From an uncultured Acetatifactor sp. (GTDB lineage Bacteria > Bacillota > Clostridia > Lachnospirales > Lachnospiraceae), in contig CAJTVB010000020.1 of assembly GCA_910579755.1 (NCBI GenBank), positions 1 through 64,000 of the forward strand: a stretch of 64,000 nucleotides of DNA, in the 5' to 3' direction. The first letter of the stretch is position 1. Every line of letters starts with the position of its first letter. Below the pieces are notes generated by a model. It was not told where the DNA came from. It saw nothing but the letters and a program-made list of their open reading frames with translations, and ran no database searches. Shown piece by piece: positions 44,903 to 54,692 of the stretch. A program made the position numbers and the translations under genes.

Positions 44903-45967
44903 CTATTGCTCCTCCTTTTTTAACCACTCCAGCAACTGGCGCAGCAGCTCCTCCGCCGCGTCATCCTCATACATGCCAAGCTGCTCCTGTATCTCCTTCA
45001 GCCTGTCTTTCACCTGGCTGTCAAGTCTGTATTCCAGCATACTTCCAACCTGCTCCACGCACTCTCCCCGCCGGAAATTCTCCAAAACCTCCAGCGCTTC
45101 ACCAACTTTTTGCAAAAGAGCGCCGCCTGCCAGACTTTCCCTGTCCGCGCTGTCCCCTTCCGGGACATCTTCGCATTCTTCCAGGTATCTGCCGATCTCC
45201 TGAACCAATGTTTCATAATCAGACAAAAGCTTTTGTGCATGTTCCACGATATATGCTTCATCTCCCCTGCCCGCGGCAGCTTCATGGTCTCTGGCCTGGG
45301 CGGACAGTTCCATGGCTCCCACATTGGCGGATGCGCTTTTCAGTCCATGCACCTCGATTTCATATGTATGATAATCTTTCTTTTCCAGAAGCTCCCTTAG
45401 CAGCAAAAGCTTCCGCTTTCCGTCCATACTGTACAGCTTTAGAAGTCCCTGATAGTCCTTCAGGCCTCCGGAATGATGCTTTCTGGCTTCGGCGGTATCG
45501 ATCCCGTCAATACGAATGCTGTCAAAATCCCCAGCCTCCGGCTCGCCTGCATCCTCCTGACATTTTTGCTTACGGGAATCCGGAATCCACTGATCCAGCA
45601 ACCTGTCAAGTGCTCCCCTGTCCAGCGGTTTGGTAATATAATCCTGAAAACCGTTCTTCAGGAATTTTTCTCTGACATCTTCACCGGCATCAGCTGTCAG
45701 TGCAATGATCACAACATCCCTTCCGTTTTCCCCACACTCCGTGCGTATGACCCCTGTTGTCTCGATACCGTCCATCTCCGGCATCATATGATCCATAAAA
45801 ATCAGATCAAACTTTGTTTCCCTGGACAATTCTATGGCCTCAGGGCCGCTGGCCGCTTCCGTCAGCTCAAAGCCGTAGTCCTCCAGCAGCCCGACGGCGA
45901 CCATACGATTAATCATATTGTCATCCACCACCAGCACCTTCAGACCAGCCGCCGCAAAAGTCCTCAA
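44903..45967 (-). CDS. REC-HPt phosphorelay protein
   Basis: About 354 residues. The N-terminal receiver has VLVVDDNMINR, LIFMDHMMPEMDGIETT (acceptor Asp near 60), ALTADA and DYITKPLDRG. An HPt domain follows from about 190, with EIEVHGLKSASANVGA carrying the phospho-His. The last ~70 residues end in an acidic helical module. I suggest TTG 45967 as start because GGAGG lies 7 nt upstream; the GTG at 45976 sits on that site. No histidine kinase is in the window, so the phosphoryl donor is encoded elsewhere. Confidence 0.88.
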   Translation of the reverse strand: MRTFAAAGLKVLVVDDNMINRMVAVGLLEDYGFELTEAASGPEAIELSRETKFDLIFMDHMMPEMDGIETTGVIRTECGENGRDVVIIALTADAGEDVREKFLKNGFQDYITKPLDRGALDRLLDQWIPDSRKQKCQEDAGEPEAGDFDSIRIDGIDTAEARKHHSGGLKDYQGLLKLYSMDGKRKLLLLRELLEKKDYHTYEIEVHGLKSASANVGAMELSAQARDHEAAAGRGDEAYIVEHAQKLLSDYETLVQEIGRYLEECEDVPEGDSADRESLAGGALLQKVGEALEVLENFRRGECVEQVGSMLEYRLDSQVKDRLKEIQEQLGMYEDDAAEELLRQLLEWLKKEEQ

Positions 45968-46035
45968 ATATTCCACCTCCCTGTCAGGCTCCAGGCAGAT
46001 ATTCCGCCGGAAGACCTTGATACTACCTGCAACCT

Positions 46036-46075
46036 ATAGTACCAGTTTTCGTGCTGTTTGTCTACCCAAAACTGG
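46036..46075 (-). promoter_or_regulatory. Promoter of the receiver-protein pair with flanking dyad
   Basis: Minus strand: TAGACA (46059-46064), 17-bp spacer, TACTAT (46036-46041). The inverted repeat CCAGTTTT (46042-46049) / AAAACTGG (46068-46075) brackets the -35 box, as an operator would. Confidence 0.55.
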
Positions 46076-46107
46076 CCTCACCGCAAAAGGTTTTCCTCAA
46101 AGTGTTA

Positions 46108-47286
46108 TCATATCCCGGCTTGTTTTTCTGCCTGAAACCGGTCCACCATATACGAGATCTCACCGGCATAGGCAGGATATTTCTGTGTAATATCCCGAAT
46201 CTCCCGGCGGGCAGCCTCTGCCACTTCATTATTATAGTCCATCTGTTTTCTGAGAGCCTGCCTGCGAAGAATCAATTCATGCCGCATTTCCACCATTTCC
46301 CGCTTATCCAGCAGAGCCCCTGCCTGCCTGGTCCATCTGTCAGGAGCGGCGATTCTGTAATTGGCCATCCTGCCCAGCAAAAGCTTCTGATAATAACCGA
46401 TCCTGGCCTCGGCCTCGGCGTACTCCTTCCGCTCCTCCTTCTCCTGAAGATATTCCTGCCACTGCTTTTCCAGAGAAGCAGCGCTGTTCGTATTGTATTT
46501 GATGTAGAGGTAATCCATAAGGTTCCGGTTATTCACATATCGGATCTTCACCTTGTTCTGCAGCTGAATCAGCTTGTTGACTGCCGCGTCCACTTTGTGC
46601 TTCTCCTTTTCACTGTCAGTGTACCGGACCCACATGACCGTGATGGCTACCGCGGCTGCAGCTGCCGACAAAATATATCCGATTTGTGTGTTCATCTCAA
46701 ATCCGAACTGAAGCACCATAAGCATGGCGACGCATACCCCCAGAGCCGTCAGAAAAATCAAAGCCATTCCCCGGAGATTATTCATCATTGTCTCCAGCTC
46801 CATCCTTCGGAAATCATAGGCGTGGCGCTCCCGGTCCAGTCTCTGCATATCCTGCTTCACCAGCCCTCCGTATTTTTCGCACTCCGAAAGCTTGCGAATC
46901 CCCTCCTGGATCTCCTCCTCCTGCTTCCGCATTCGATAATATCGGGAATCATTCATACGATTTTTCTTGTCCCGATACTTTTCACACTCCTGCTCCAGAT
47001 TCAGCAGACGCCTTGCAATATCGTTCAGCGTCTCCCTCTCCTCCTCCGGCAGTGCCTCGATCTCCTCCATATCCGTCAGATAAGAGGTTACCAGGGAATA
47101 TTCTCCCGTCAGCAGACTGATTTCCTTGGATGCCTCCGCTATCTGTTCCAGGCATCCCGAAATATAGCGGTCTCTCTGCTCCTTTTCCCGAAAGTCCACG
47201 GTATCCCGGTCATAAACGATGCTTTCCCAGTCCTCCTGTACCTCAGGTTTCTTTTTTCTCCTGAAAATCCTGTTCCAAAATCCCAT
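46108..47286 (-). CDS. Coiled-coil membrane protein of unknown function
   Basis: About 392 residues. A basic start (GFWNRIFRRKKKPE) is followed by a long charged helical region to about 200. Two adjacent membrane helices come next (GMALIFLTALGVCVAMLMVL and IGYILSAAAAAVAITVMWV), then a second charged helical region to the end. No enzyme motif is seen. It would sit in the membrane with two cytoplasmic coiled-coil arms. ATG 47286 follows GGGAGTGTAAGC. It is the last gene of the cluster that includes the DUF5716 and DUF5717 genes and is probably their membrane partner (inference). Confidence 0.75.
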   Translation of the reverse strand: MGFWNRIFRRKKKPEVQEDWESIVYDRDTVDFREKEQRDRYISGCLEQIAEASKEISLLTGEYSLVTSYLTDMEEIEALPEEERETLNDIARRLLNLEQECEKYRDKKNRMNDSRYYRMRKQEEEIQEGIRKLSECEKYGGLVKQDMQRLDRERHAYDFRRMELETMMNNLRGMALIFLTALGVCVAMLMVLQFGFEMNTQIGYILSAAAAAVAITVMWVRYTDSEKEKHKVDAAVNKLIQLQNKVKIRYVNNRNLMDYLYIKYNTNSAASLEKQWQEYLQEKEERKEYAEAEARIGYYQKLLLGRMANYRIAAPDRWTRQAGALLDKREMVEMRHELILRRQALRKQMDYNNEVAEAARREIRDITQKYPAYAGEISYMVDRFQAEKQAGI

Positions 47287-47355
47287 GCTTACACTCCCGG
47301 CCCGCTGCAGCGGGCATTTCAATCAAATGAAGAATTCTATTTTGGCGTCAGTGAA

Positions 47356-48210
47356 TTAATCCTTCACACTTTCACGGTAGCTTTCCTTCAGCGCCTGTGT
47401 CACACTCTCATATTCGTCCAGAATTTTCTGTCTCTCCGGCCCGTCCCGCAGCTCCCGTCTGCTGTTTTGGCGCAGGAACTCCGGCTGCTGCTCCCACTCC
47501 CGGGTCAGCCGCTCTATTTCTCTCTCCAGCTCCAGCGTCCCTTCATAGCCTTCCGTATTTCCGGCAATCAGAGAAACATACTCTCCTTCACTGAGCTCCA
47601 TGCGCTTTGCCGCCAGGTAATCCCTGTAGTATTCCGGGCGGTTTTCCGTCTCATAGGCCTCCAGAAAGCATTCCGCCGCTCCCTGGTACAGCATCATGCC
47701 TGCCAGCGCCACCCCCTTGTTGTGCAGAATAGCCGCCAGACAGCCCACTGCCGGAAGCGGCTCGCCTTCCTTTTCCTGCTCCCGCCATTTCCCGATCAAT
47801 CTGTCATAGCTGTGCATCGCCGCAATATATCTCTTTTGCTTCACCAGCCTGTCAATCTGGCTTTTTCTTTTTTCGATATTGCTCAGGCCCGCTCCCCGCT
47901 TCAGGGCCTGGGCCGCCTCCTCGATAATTTTATCGTCATAAAAGCCCACAAACCTCAGAATGGTTACCACAAAGGCACTAAGAGACCCCTTTTTGTGCAC
48001 CAGGGTATAAAGCGCCTTGGCCAGCTCCCTGAGGCCGCATTCCTGTTCAATCCATCCCAGCAGCTCGTCATTCATCAACGTGAAGTCCAGAAGAAATGCG
48101 TTTTCCTTCATACAATAGCACAGTTCCTCCATACAGTAAACATTGATCTCCAGGCCCGGGATACAATATGGAGTTACGGCATAATTGCCCACACAGACAC
48201 TGATACGCAT
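47356..48210 (-). CDS. Helical repeat protein of unknown function in the DUF5716/5717 cluster
   Basis: 284 residues, no signal peptide. It is mostly helical; the middle (ALKRGAGLSNIEKRKSQIDRL; LVKQKRYIAAMHSYDRLIGKW; LHNKGVALAGMMLYQGAAECFLEAYE, in parts) resembles TPR-like helix pairs. The N-terminal ~60 residues are Cys-rich (VCVGNYAVTPYCIPG, MEELCYCMKE). The C-terminus is a charged coil. It starts 13 bp after the DUF5716 gene. Its function is unknown; a scaffold role is a guess. Confidence 0.75.
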   Translation of the reverse strand: MRISVCVGNYAVTPYCIPGLEINVYCMEELCYCMKENAFLLDFTLMNDELLGWIEQECGLRELAKALYTLVHKKGSLSAFVVTILRFVGFYDDKIIEEAAQALKRGAGLSNIEKRKSQIDRLVKQKRYIAAMHSYDRLIGKWREQEKEGEPLPAVGCLAAILHNKGVALAGMMLYQGAAECFLEAYETENRPEYYRDYLAAKRMELSEGEYVSLIAGNTEGYEGTLELEREIERLTREWEQQPEFLRQNSRRELRDGPERQKILDEYESVTQALKESYRESVKD

Positions 48211-48223
48211 AAAGTCAGCTCCC

Positions 48224-49507
48224 TTAATAAATATCTACCTTTTCTCTCCATACATGACCGGATGAGGGGCGGATCTCTCCAAAGCCCAGATCCTGGATCT
48301 CCACCGCAAGCTTTTCTTCCGTCTCCAGGAAAAACCTGGCCCACAGTCTTGCTATGCTTCCCGGCATATCCTCCAGAACGATCTGGGCAATCTTCCCGTT
48401 TTTTCCAATCAGCGGTGTAATCATCAACGATATTTCATTTCCTTCCTGAACGTAAAATTCCAGCTCCGCTTCCGCCTCGTACCAATTCACACCCGCATCC
48501 AGCAGCGCATAATAGGATTCCTCTCCCTGCCGCAGAATTTTCATGCCCACATTGGCCTTCAGCTTTTCTTTTCCCAAAAACACATGATTCTTCCCTGCCT
48601 CGCTGGGCTTTAAGCGCTCCTGCATTCCCATACAGGCTCCCTTGCTGAACAGATTCGTTCCCTGAAACACCCTGCGGTTCCTGCATAAGTACCGCAGAGA
48701 TTCCTGCAACCATTCACGGTCAAAAGCATCCCCGATGAGAAAAATGCTGTTTACAGCCTTCCCCTCACAGCATTCCCGCGCAATCCTCAGAAAGTCCGCG
48801 TCCAGCCGGCTTGCGGCCTGCTCCCGGGCAGAAGACTCCTCCGGAAGAGCTCCCGCTCCCAAAAAAGGATATTCCGCCTCTTGCATATAGGTCACCACCG
48901 GCGCAGTATGCCGGTTGCACTCCATCCGGTAAGACACCATACAGCCCCGGCGGCAGACAAAAAGCAGGGACTGATATACCCACAGCTCCTCCGGCTGATG
49001 TATCATATAGTAATAAAAGCTCTCCCGGTAGCTGTGAAAAGCGATTTTGTCCGTCTTCAGCTGAAGTCCCGCCGCCATCTGTTCCAGCACCTCCAGCATC
49101 CGATGATCAATCCTTTCACAGGTGACCATCAGCGCCCCGATCCGGTCTGCGGAGGCCGCCTGAGAGATAAGCCCAAGGCTTCTCTTGAAAAACAGGGTCA
49201 AAAGCGCCACCGGATCATAGCTTTCCTCCTCAATCATCACAGGCTCTCCGTCTCTGGCCAGCTCCAGCAGACCGTCCACCAGAATTCCCTGTCCTTCCTC
49301 TCCCCAGCGGATTGCTTCCTTTCCATAAAACCATTGATTGACACCGATACGCTTACACAATACCGTAGGAATATTAAAATTTTCCTCTCCCGCCGTCTGG
49401 GACAGCGTGGTCACATCCCCGCTTCCGGATGCGGCAACGCTGATCTGAGAAAATTCATTGCCTAGGTCATACCCTACCACCAGCTTTTCTCCGCCCCATA
49501 AGCCCAT
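48224..49507 (-). CDS. DUF5716 family, actin/Hsp70-like protein
   Basis: About 427 residues. The N-terminus KLVVGYDLGNEFSQISVA has the shape of the phosphate-1 loop of the actin/Hsp70/sugar-kinase fold. IFLIGDAFDREWLQESL near 255-275 could be the adenosine-loop region, although the usual Gly-Gly is absent. The C-terminal ~150 residues are a beta-rich domain (AGVNWYEAEAELEFYVQEG). I recognise it as DUF5716 by its pairing with the large DUF5717 protein upstream. ATP binding is inferred. ATG 49507 follows GGAGGTGGACGGC. Confidence 0.7.
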   Translation of the reverse strand: MGLWGGEKLVVGYDLGNEFSQISVAASGSGDVTTLSQTAGEENFNIPTVLCKRIGVNQWFYGKEAIRWGEEGQGILVDGLLELARDGEPVMIEEESYDPVALLTLFFKRSLGLISQAASADRIGALMVTCERIDHRMLEVLEQMAAGLQLKTDKIAFHSYRESFYYYMIHQPEELWVYQSLLFVCRRGCMVSYRMECNRHTAPVVTYMQEAEYPFLGAGALPEESSAREQAASRLDADFLRIARECCEGKAVNSIFLIGDAFDREWLQESLRYLCRNRRVFQGTNLFSKGACMGMQERLKPSEAGKNHVFLGKEKLKANVGMKILRQGEESYYALLDAGVNWYEAEAELEFYVQEGNEISLMITPLIGKNGKIAQIVLEDMPGSIARLWARFFLETEEKLAVEIQDLGFGEIRPSSGHVWREKVDIY

Positions 49508-49522
49508 GCCGTCCACCTCCTG

Positions 49523-52500
49523 TTATACCAGTTCAAACAACCTCCCGTTCATAAAATCATTCCTGTGATACTCCTCCAGAAGGACATCCATCCTGTGGTA
49601 ATCCTGCATTGCTTTACTGGCTATAATATCATTGATCAGGCGGTATCTGCTGTGTTCTGCGCACTTATCCTCGCTTTTCTGGAGACTGCCGCTTTCCGTC
49701 AGCCGCTCCACACCATTCTTTTCCTCAGTAATATAGTATTGCAGGCTCTCCCCGAAAAACAGAATAAACTCCTTAAAGCACACTCCTCCGTATACTTCTC
49801 TCATATACTCGGAAGCGTATTCCTCCGATTCCCCATTTTCGTGAAAAATCACATAATGAATTCGGGCTCTGTTCCCGAAGGACGCATGGTACTCAACAAT
49901 GGTCTTGTCTGCCAGCTCCTGCAGTCCCAGCACAGGCCGTCGGAAAGCCCGAAAGAAGTCCAGATGAATCCCCTGCTCCAGCATCTCCTGCAGAAAGCAT
50001 TCCGCAGGAGCCGCCATATCCTCCGTCATTCCCCCGGGATCTTCCCCGCAGAATTTCAGAAACGCCAGCTTACACACCTTCTGTACCGGCTCTCCCCTCA
50101 GATACATATCCTGAATCTGCTGGAATACATCTCCTTCGGTGACCCGCTCCTTCACAAAATAGTCAAAACAGCACTGAGCCAGAAAAGCCTCCTCCAGTTC
50201 CGGGTCAGATCCCATGGATACATAGCAGCGGAAGATTTCCATTTTTTCTCCCACAAAGGCACCGGTATAGAGCATCTGTGCCAAAATCGTTCCGCAGAGC
50301 CTCCGGCAGTCCACTCCATAGGACATGGCCGCCTTCCAGATATCCCTCATATTTCTGGTCATTCCTCTGTAGTGCATGGCCAGATACTGCAATACGATCC
50401 CATCATATTTTCCTCTGCGGAAAGCATACACCGCCGCCGCTGTCAGCACCGGATCCTCCGCCATGGCGCTTTGCTCCATCAGGGGACCGATGAGACGCAC
50501 CAGAAGCTTTGGCTCCACAAAATAAGGACCGTACTGCCGAAGCCACTCCCCGGCCAGTTCAAAATACCCTCGGAGAATCAGAAACCGGACAGCCTCTCCC
50601 CGTTCTCCCACTGTAAACTCCTCCAGCGGAATATAAGGAAGAAATTTGTCCATGGCCTGGAAGTCCTCCATGTCCTGATAATATTGCATCAGCTTCAGGG
50701 ACAATTCCCTCTTAACCTTACTGTCCGCGTATCCGGAGGCAGCCACACGCAGCGCCCGATGGGCTCCCTCCGGATTGTCTATGGCATTCTCCCGTTCTCC
50801 CTCACACAAATACAGCTCAAGCTCCGGGCAGTCTCTGACGAAGGGTACCAGAAACCGCAGAAATTTTCCCGGAATCATAAGCTTTTCCATTGTATACTCC
50901 ACACTTCTCACAAAGCGGTTATTCCAGGCATCCTCAAAGACGATGGTATACCGGCTTCCATAGAGAGAAACCCATGCTCTTCCTCTGTCCAGAACATACT
51001 CTCCAGGAAAAAGATTGCCCGGCTGATACACATATACCTTCCTCAGTCTATCGTCCTCCACCCGAATCATATGGGTAAAAAGCAGGCGGCTCAGCTGAGG
51101 AGCGTTTTCCTCCTTTATCAGATCTGGCTGTAAAAAATGATTGTACAGGTTTGCCAGATGTCTGTCTATACGTCCCTTCCTGATCTGTTCAGCCACAAAA
51201 TGCTCCATGCGGATCCGGTAAGCTCCGTAAATATCCCCCAGTCTGTTTCTATTCTTGCAAATATAGTCAAATAAATAGGCACAATGCTCATAGTCCAGCT
51301 TATTTTGATATGAAAAGTACATCAGCACCATTTTAGGGATTTCCACTGGCTGATCCAGATTCAGGGATGCCATATAATATTCATACAGATTGGTGATCCG
51401 CAGATTGCTTTTCACCCCGGCGCTGTACCAGGCAAAATATTTTTCCCCCGCCTTCCCTCCTTTAATCAGCAAGGCACAGATCTGCTGAAGAACACGCTGA
51501 TCCTCCTTTTTCTCATACAGCCTGATCAGCAGACGGCAGAGCACTCCTGAATATTCCCGCACCCGGTCTGCCAGGTAAAGCAGCTGCTCCACCACATCCT
51601 GCTTCAAAAGCTCCTGCCTTACGCCATACCAGAGCACCTGCTGCTCAAAATCCCCCAGCCTGCGCAGAAGCGCCGGATTGTAGTTCAAAAGAGTAACCGC
51701 CTCTATGTACAATATAGGACTGCAGCAGCCCACGATATATTGCTTCTCCAGAAACATCCATTTCCCTGCGGCAGATTTGTGGAGCTCCTCGGAAAGATAT
51801 AGAAGCAGCCAGGCTGCACGCCAATTGGTATCATCCATCCGGTAGATATGCTCCACCTCCGCTGCCACATGGTCCACGTACTCCGTTTCCCGATGGATCA
51901 GCGTGGTCAGGTAAAGATAATAGGCCAACAGCGTATCCTGTCCGGGATTTTTCTCCAAAAGCTCCGCCACATGATCCAGGATCCACCCCGCCTCGTTGCA
52001 GCGGTCTCCCGTAATCAGCAGCTGGGCCTGAAACAGCCTGGCCGCCACATCGTTTTCATCTACGGACACCATCTTTTCCACAAGCTTTCCGGACTCCTTC
52101 AGCCAGGTGGCCGTACCAATCTTTTTTGCCCGAAACGCCTGATAAAATTCCATCAGCTCCACCGTACTGCGCTTTTTTCCCAGGTCCGACCCTCCCATTC
52201 CCGCCGGATCTCCCTTTCTGACTGTCACCGGTACTGTCATGGACACATAAGAATTGTATAGAAGAATCTGTCCAAAATTCCTGCCCCGGCGGCAAAGATT
52301 TCCGTCTACGAAAACCGGAAGCACAAAGTGCTCTCCCAGGAAATCGTCATCGGTAATCACTTCCTTTTCCGTGAATACAAAGCCCCCCGCGCACTCTACA
52401 ATCAGCCTGGTAAATCCCCAGCCCTTCCGTGCAATGTCCAGACCGTATTCCGTCACACCCAGAAGCCCCTCCAACGACAGAATGTCGATGCTCAGACTCT

Positions 52501-53089
52501 CCTGAACCACATACTCCACCTTCTGCTTTCTGCCAATGCGGATCAGGAATTCTTCCATATTCTGCTCCCGGCCCTCATATACCGAAAGTGCTCTGTAATC
52601 CTCTGCAAATTGCGCTTCGCTTCCCGTGAGAATCCTGACAAATTCCGGAGAATAAAACAAATTTACCGCCTCCTGCCAGTTGCTTTTAGCCAGATTCGCA
52701 AAATGGAACAGATTCTTCACAGCTCCCAGAGAGGATTCCGGCACCGTATGCTCCACCGAAACCACGAAAGGAACGTAATACTCTCCCCTATTGCTGATAA
52801 TATAAAAATTTCCCTTTATTACATCTCCTTCTTCTGTATTTTCCCCATGAAAACAAAAAGGGATTTCCACATCGCTGCCCTCAAACTCTTCCGACAGACA
52901 CTCCATCCTCAAGTCAGACGGTATGACTGTGCCGTTGGCAAATTGTCCCTGCGGTGCATAGACGTGGAACGCCCCTTCGTATATTTCCCCCTGCCTCAGA
53001 CTAATCTCGATCTTGGTGCAGGAAAAATCCAACGAACCTTTTTCATAGTCGAAGTTTCCTTCTAGAATCCTGTCGATCATCCTCTGCAT
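49523..53089 (-). CDS. DUF5717 family giant protein
   Basis: About 1188 residues, cytoplasmic by appearance. The N-terminal ~300 residues are beta-rich, with several immunoglobulin-like strands (SCTKIEISLRQGEIYEGAFHVY in parts, GNFYIISNRGEYYVPFVVSV). From about 310 to 1000 the chain is a long helical solenoid resembling TPR/HEAT repeats (LFQAQLLITGDRCNEAGWIL, YLYLTTLIHRETEYVDHV in parts). It ends with a beta-rich ~150 residues. No catalytic motif is seen. It is 15 bp upstream of the DUF5716 gene and 41 bp downstream of the ABC permease gene. The family name is from memory of length and sequence style. Confidence 0.7.
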   Translation of the reverse strand: MQRMIDRILEGNFDYEKGSLDFSCTKIEISLRQGEIYEGAFHVYAPQGQFANGTVIPSDLRMECLSEEFEGSDVEIPFCFHGENTEEGDVIKGNFYIISNRGEYYVPFVVSVEHTVPESSLGAVKNLFHFANLAKSNWQEAVNLFYSPEFVRILTGSEAQFAEDYRALSVYEGREQNMEEFLIRIGRKQKVEYVVQESLSIDILSLEGLLGVTEYGLDIARKGWGFTRLIVECAGGFVFTEKEVITDDDFLGEHFVLPVFVDGNLCRRGRNFGQILLYNSYVSMTVPVTVRKGDPAGMGGSDLGKKRSTVELMEFYQAFRAKKIGTATWLKESGKLVEKMVSVDENDVAARLFQAQLLITGDRCNEAGWILDHVAELLEKNPGQDTLLAYYLYLTTLIHRETEYVDHVAAEVEHIYRMDDTNWRAAWLLLYLSEELHKSAAGKWMFLEKQYIVGCCSPILYIEAVTLLNYNPALLRRLGDFEQQVLWYGVRQELLKQDVVEQLLYLADRVREYSGVLCRLLIRLYEKKEDQRVLQQICALLIKGGKAGEKYFAWYSAGVKSNLRITNLYEYYMASLNLDQPVEIPKMVLMYFSYQNKLDYEHCAYLFDYICKNRNRLGDIYGAYRIRMEHFVAEQIRKGRIDRHLANLYNHFLQPDLIKEENAPQLSRLLFTHMIRVEDDRLRKVYVYQPGNLFPGEYVLDRGRAWVSLYGSRYTIVFEDAWNNRFVRSVEYTMEKLMIPGKFLRFLVPFVRDCPELELYLCEGERENAIDNPEGAHRALRVAASGYADSKVKRELSLKLMQYYQDMEDFQAMDKFLPYIPLEEFTVGERGEAVRFLILRGYFELAGEWLRQYGPYFVEPKLLVRLIGPLMEQSAMAEDPVLTAAAVYAFRRGKYDGIVLQYLAMHYRGMTRNMRDIWKAAMSYGVDCRRLCGTILAQMLYTGAFVGEKMEIFRCYVSMGSDPELEEAFLAQCCFDYFVKERVTEGDVFQQIQDMYLRGEPVQKVCKLAFLKFCGEDPGGMTEDMAAPAECFLQEMLEQGIHLDFFRAFRRPVLGLQELADKTIVEYHASFGNRARIHYVIFHENGESEEYASEYMREVYGGVCFKEFILFFGESLQYYITEEKNGVERLTESGSLQKSEDKCAEHSRYRLINDIIASKAMQDYHRMDVLLEEYHRNDFMNGRLFELV

Positions 53090-53130
53090 CAACGCTCACC
53101 TGCTTCTATGAATAAATAATTCCCAGCTTT

Positions 53131-53997
53131 TTATTCCATATTCAGCTTCCTGCTGATCACCAGCCATGACACCAGATACAGCAGCGCCGCAGTCACTATT
53201 CCAATTATGGTTCCGGAGTCAATGGTAGAATTCAGATACCGGTCAAAGCCGCGGGCATCGAAAAGCAGCTCGTTCATATGAGCCGCCATGACAATGCTCC
53301 TAACTGCAGAGTTGATCAGCATATTGCAGATCATAATTCCAATATAGCTTACAATGGCCATCAGCACACGGAATTTAGTAAACAGCTGTCCTATGGAAAT
53401 AGCTCCGAATATAGTAGTCACCGATACAAACGGCCCTATCAGCACCGAAAACAGCAGTGCCAGCAGATATCGCATCAGATTGATATTGTAATCAATCCGA
53501 AAATTCCGTATTGCAATGCCCAGCTCCTGGAACAGCCTGCCCAAAAACCAGCCCAGGGTATAGCCCTCCGGCAGGATTGTCCCTACAAAGGACAGTATCA
53601 GTAATATCACGGAAGTCATCACTGCCAGAATTACCAGCATCACCCAGATACCGCTGACCAAAATCTTGCTGATAAGCAGCTGGTGCTTTCCCACCGGAAG
53701 CGTATGGGTCAAATATCCCTCATCGGTATACATGGTCTTGTAAAAATGCACTCCCGTGTATATCACAATCCCATATGTGATTCCCGTCAGCATCAAAACA
53801 TAGAGAAAAAGTGTAAGAAAGCTCATAATATCCCATGGATTAATTCCCGCATAATAATTGTCCTCTGCCAGCCCCCGCCAGAGGGGAGACTGAAAGGCCA
53901 GCCATCCAAAAAAGGTGACAATCACCACAAATACCAGCATCAGGCACCCTGCTTTGCTGACTTTCTTCCACTCATGCTTTATCAGCTTTCCTAACAT
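53131..53997 (-). CDS. ABC-2-type transporter permease (YtrC/D-like)
   Basis: 288 residues with about six hydrophobic helices. It begins MLGKLIKHEWKKVSK, typical of ABC-2 permeases, and has DEGYLTHTLPVGKHQLLISK after the second helix, a coupling-helix pattern. Its start overlaps the ATPase stop by 7 bp, so the two form one transporter. The cargo is unknown; YtrA-type systems are usually linked to cell-wall-active compounds. Confidence 0.88.
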   Translation of the reverse strand: MLGKLIKHEWKKVSKAGCLMLVFVVIVTFFGWLAFQSPLWRGLAEDNYYAGINPWDIMSFLTLFLYVLMLTGITYGIVIYTGVHFYKTMYTDEGYLTHTLPVGKHQLLISKILVSGIWVMLVILAVMTSVILLILSFVGTILPEGYTLGWFLGRLFQELGIAIRNFRIDYNINLMRYLLALLFSVLIGPFVSVTTIFGAISIGQLFTKFRVLMAIVSYIGIMICNMLINSAVRSIVMAAHMNELLFDARGFDRYLNSTIDSGTIIGIVTAALLYLVSWLVISRKLNME

Positions 53998-54692
53998 GCA
54001 AACACCTCCCTGAAATAAGCGTCCACCGATTTGCCATGCTGCTCCCGGATATTGTCCACGGAGGTGTACAGCACCAGATGCCCATACCGCATGAATATCA
54101 CCTCGTCCAGCACCGACTCGATGTCTCCGATCAGGTGGGTGGACAAAAGGATGGTAGAACCGGGATTGTAATTGTTAATAATCGTACGCAGAATATAGTC
54201 TCTGGCCGCAGGATCTACGCCGGCAATGGGCTCATCCAGAACATACAGGTCCGCGTCCCGGCTCATGACCAGAATCAGCTGCACCTTCTCCCTGGTGCCT
54301 TTTGACAATGCTTTCAGCTTCATATCCGGATCGATATTCAGGCTCTGGAGCATGGCCATGGCCTTATCCCGCTGAAAATCCAGGTAAAAATCACAAAAGA
54401 AATCCAAAACTCTGCTGATCTTCTGTCCTCCTGACAGATATGTGCGGTCAGGAAGATACGCCACATGAGCCTTTGTGTCCGCTCCCACAAATTGACCGTT
54501 AATACGTATATTCCCATGGGTTGGTGTCAGAAGCCCGTTCATCATCTTGATTAATGTGGTCTTGCCGCTGCCGTTGGGGCCCAGAAGTCCGATGATCTTT
54601 CCTCTGGGAAGAGACAGCGTAATATTGTTTACGGCTATATGCTTCGAATCATAGGCTTTTGTCAGTCCTGCAATCTCAATCAGCTGATTCAT
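53991..54692 (-). CDS. ABC transporter ATP-binding protein (YtrB-like)
   Basis: 233 residues. Walker A GLLGPNGSGKTTLI near 34-47, Q loop near VAYLPDR, a signature reduced to ALSKGTREKVQL (instead of LSGGQ), Walker B LYVLDEPIAGVDP near 160 and the H-loop STHLIGDIE. Overlaps with the GntR gene upstream (4 bp) and the permease downstream. The atypical signature LSKGT is common in the YtrB/EcsA-like exporters. Confidence 0.93.
   Translation of the reverse strand: MNQLIEIAGLTKAYDSKHIAVNNITLSLPRGKIIGLLGPNGSGKTTLIKMMNGLLTPTHGNIRINGQFVGADTKAHVAYLPDRTYLSGGQKISRVLDFFCDFYLDFQRDKAMAMLQSLNIDPDMKLKALSKGTREKVQLILVMSRDADLYVLDEPIAGVDPAARDYILRTIINNYNPGSTILLSTHLIGDIESVLDEVIFMRYGHLVLYTSVDNIREQHGKSVDAYFREVFAC

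Noticed and set aside
46051..48420. Long plus-strand open frame (about 789 codons) opposite two cluster genes
   Set aside because: It runs antisense to genes with ribosome sites and plausible helical/membrane architecture. Its translation is Leu/His/Pro-rich with no motif, typical of the reverse complement of GC-rich genes.
49565..51133. Plus-strand open frame of about 522 codons opposite the DUF5717 gene
   Set aside because: Composition (His, Leu, Gln, Ser rich) and lack of motifs or ribosome site mark it as an antisense shadow of the giant gene.
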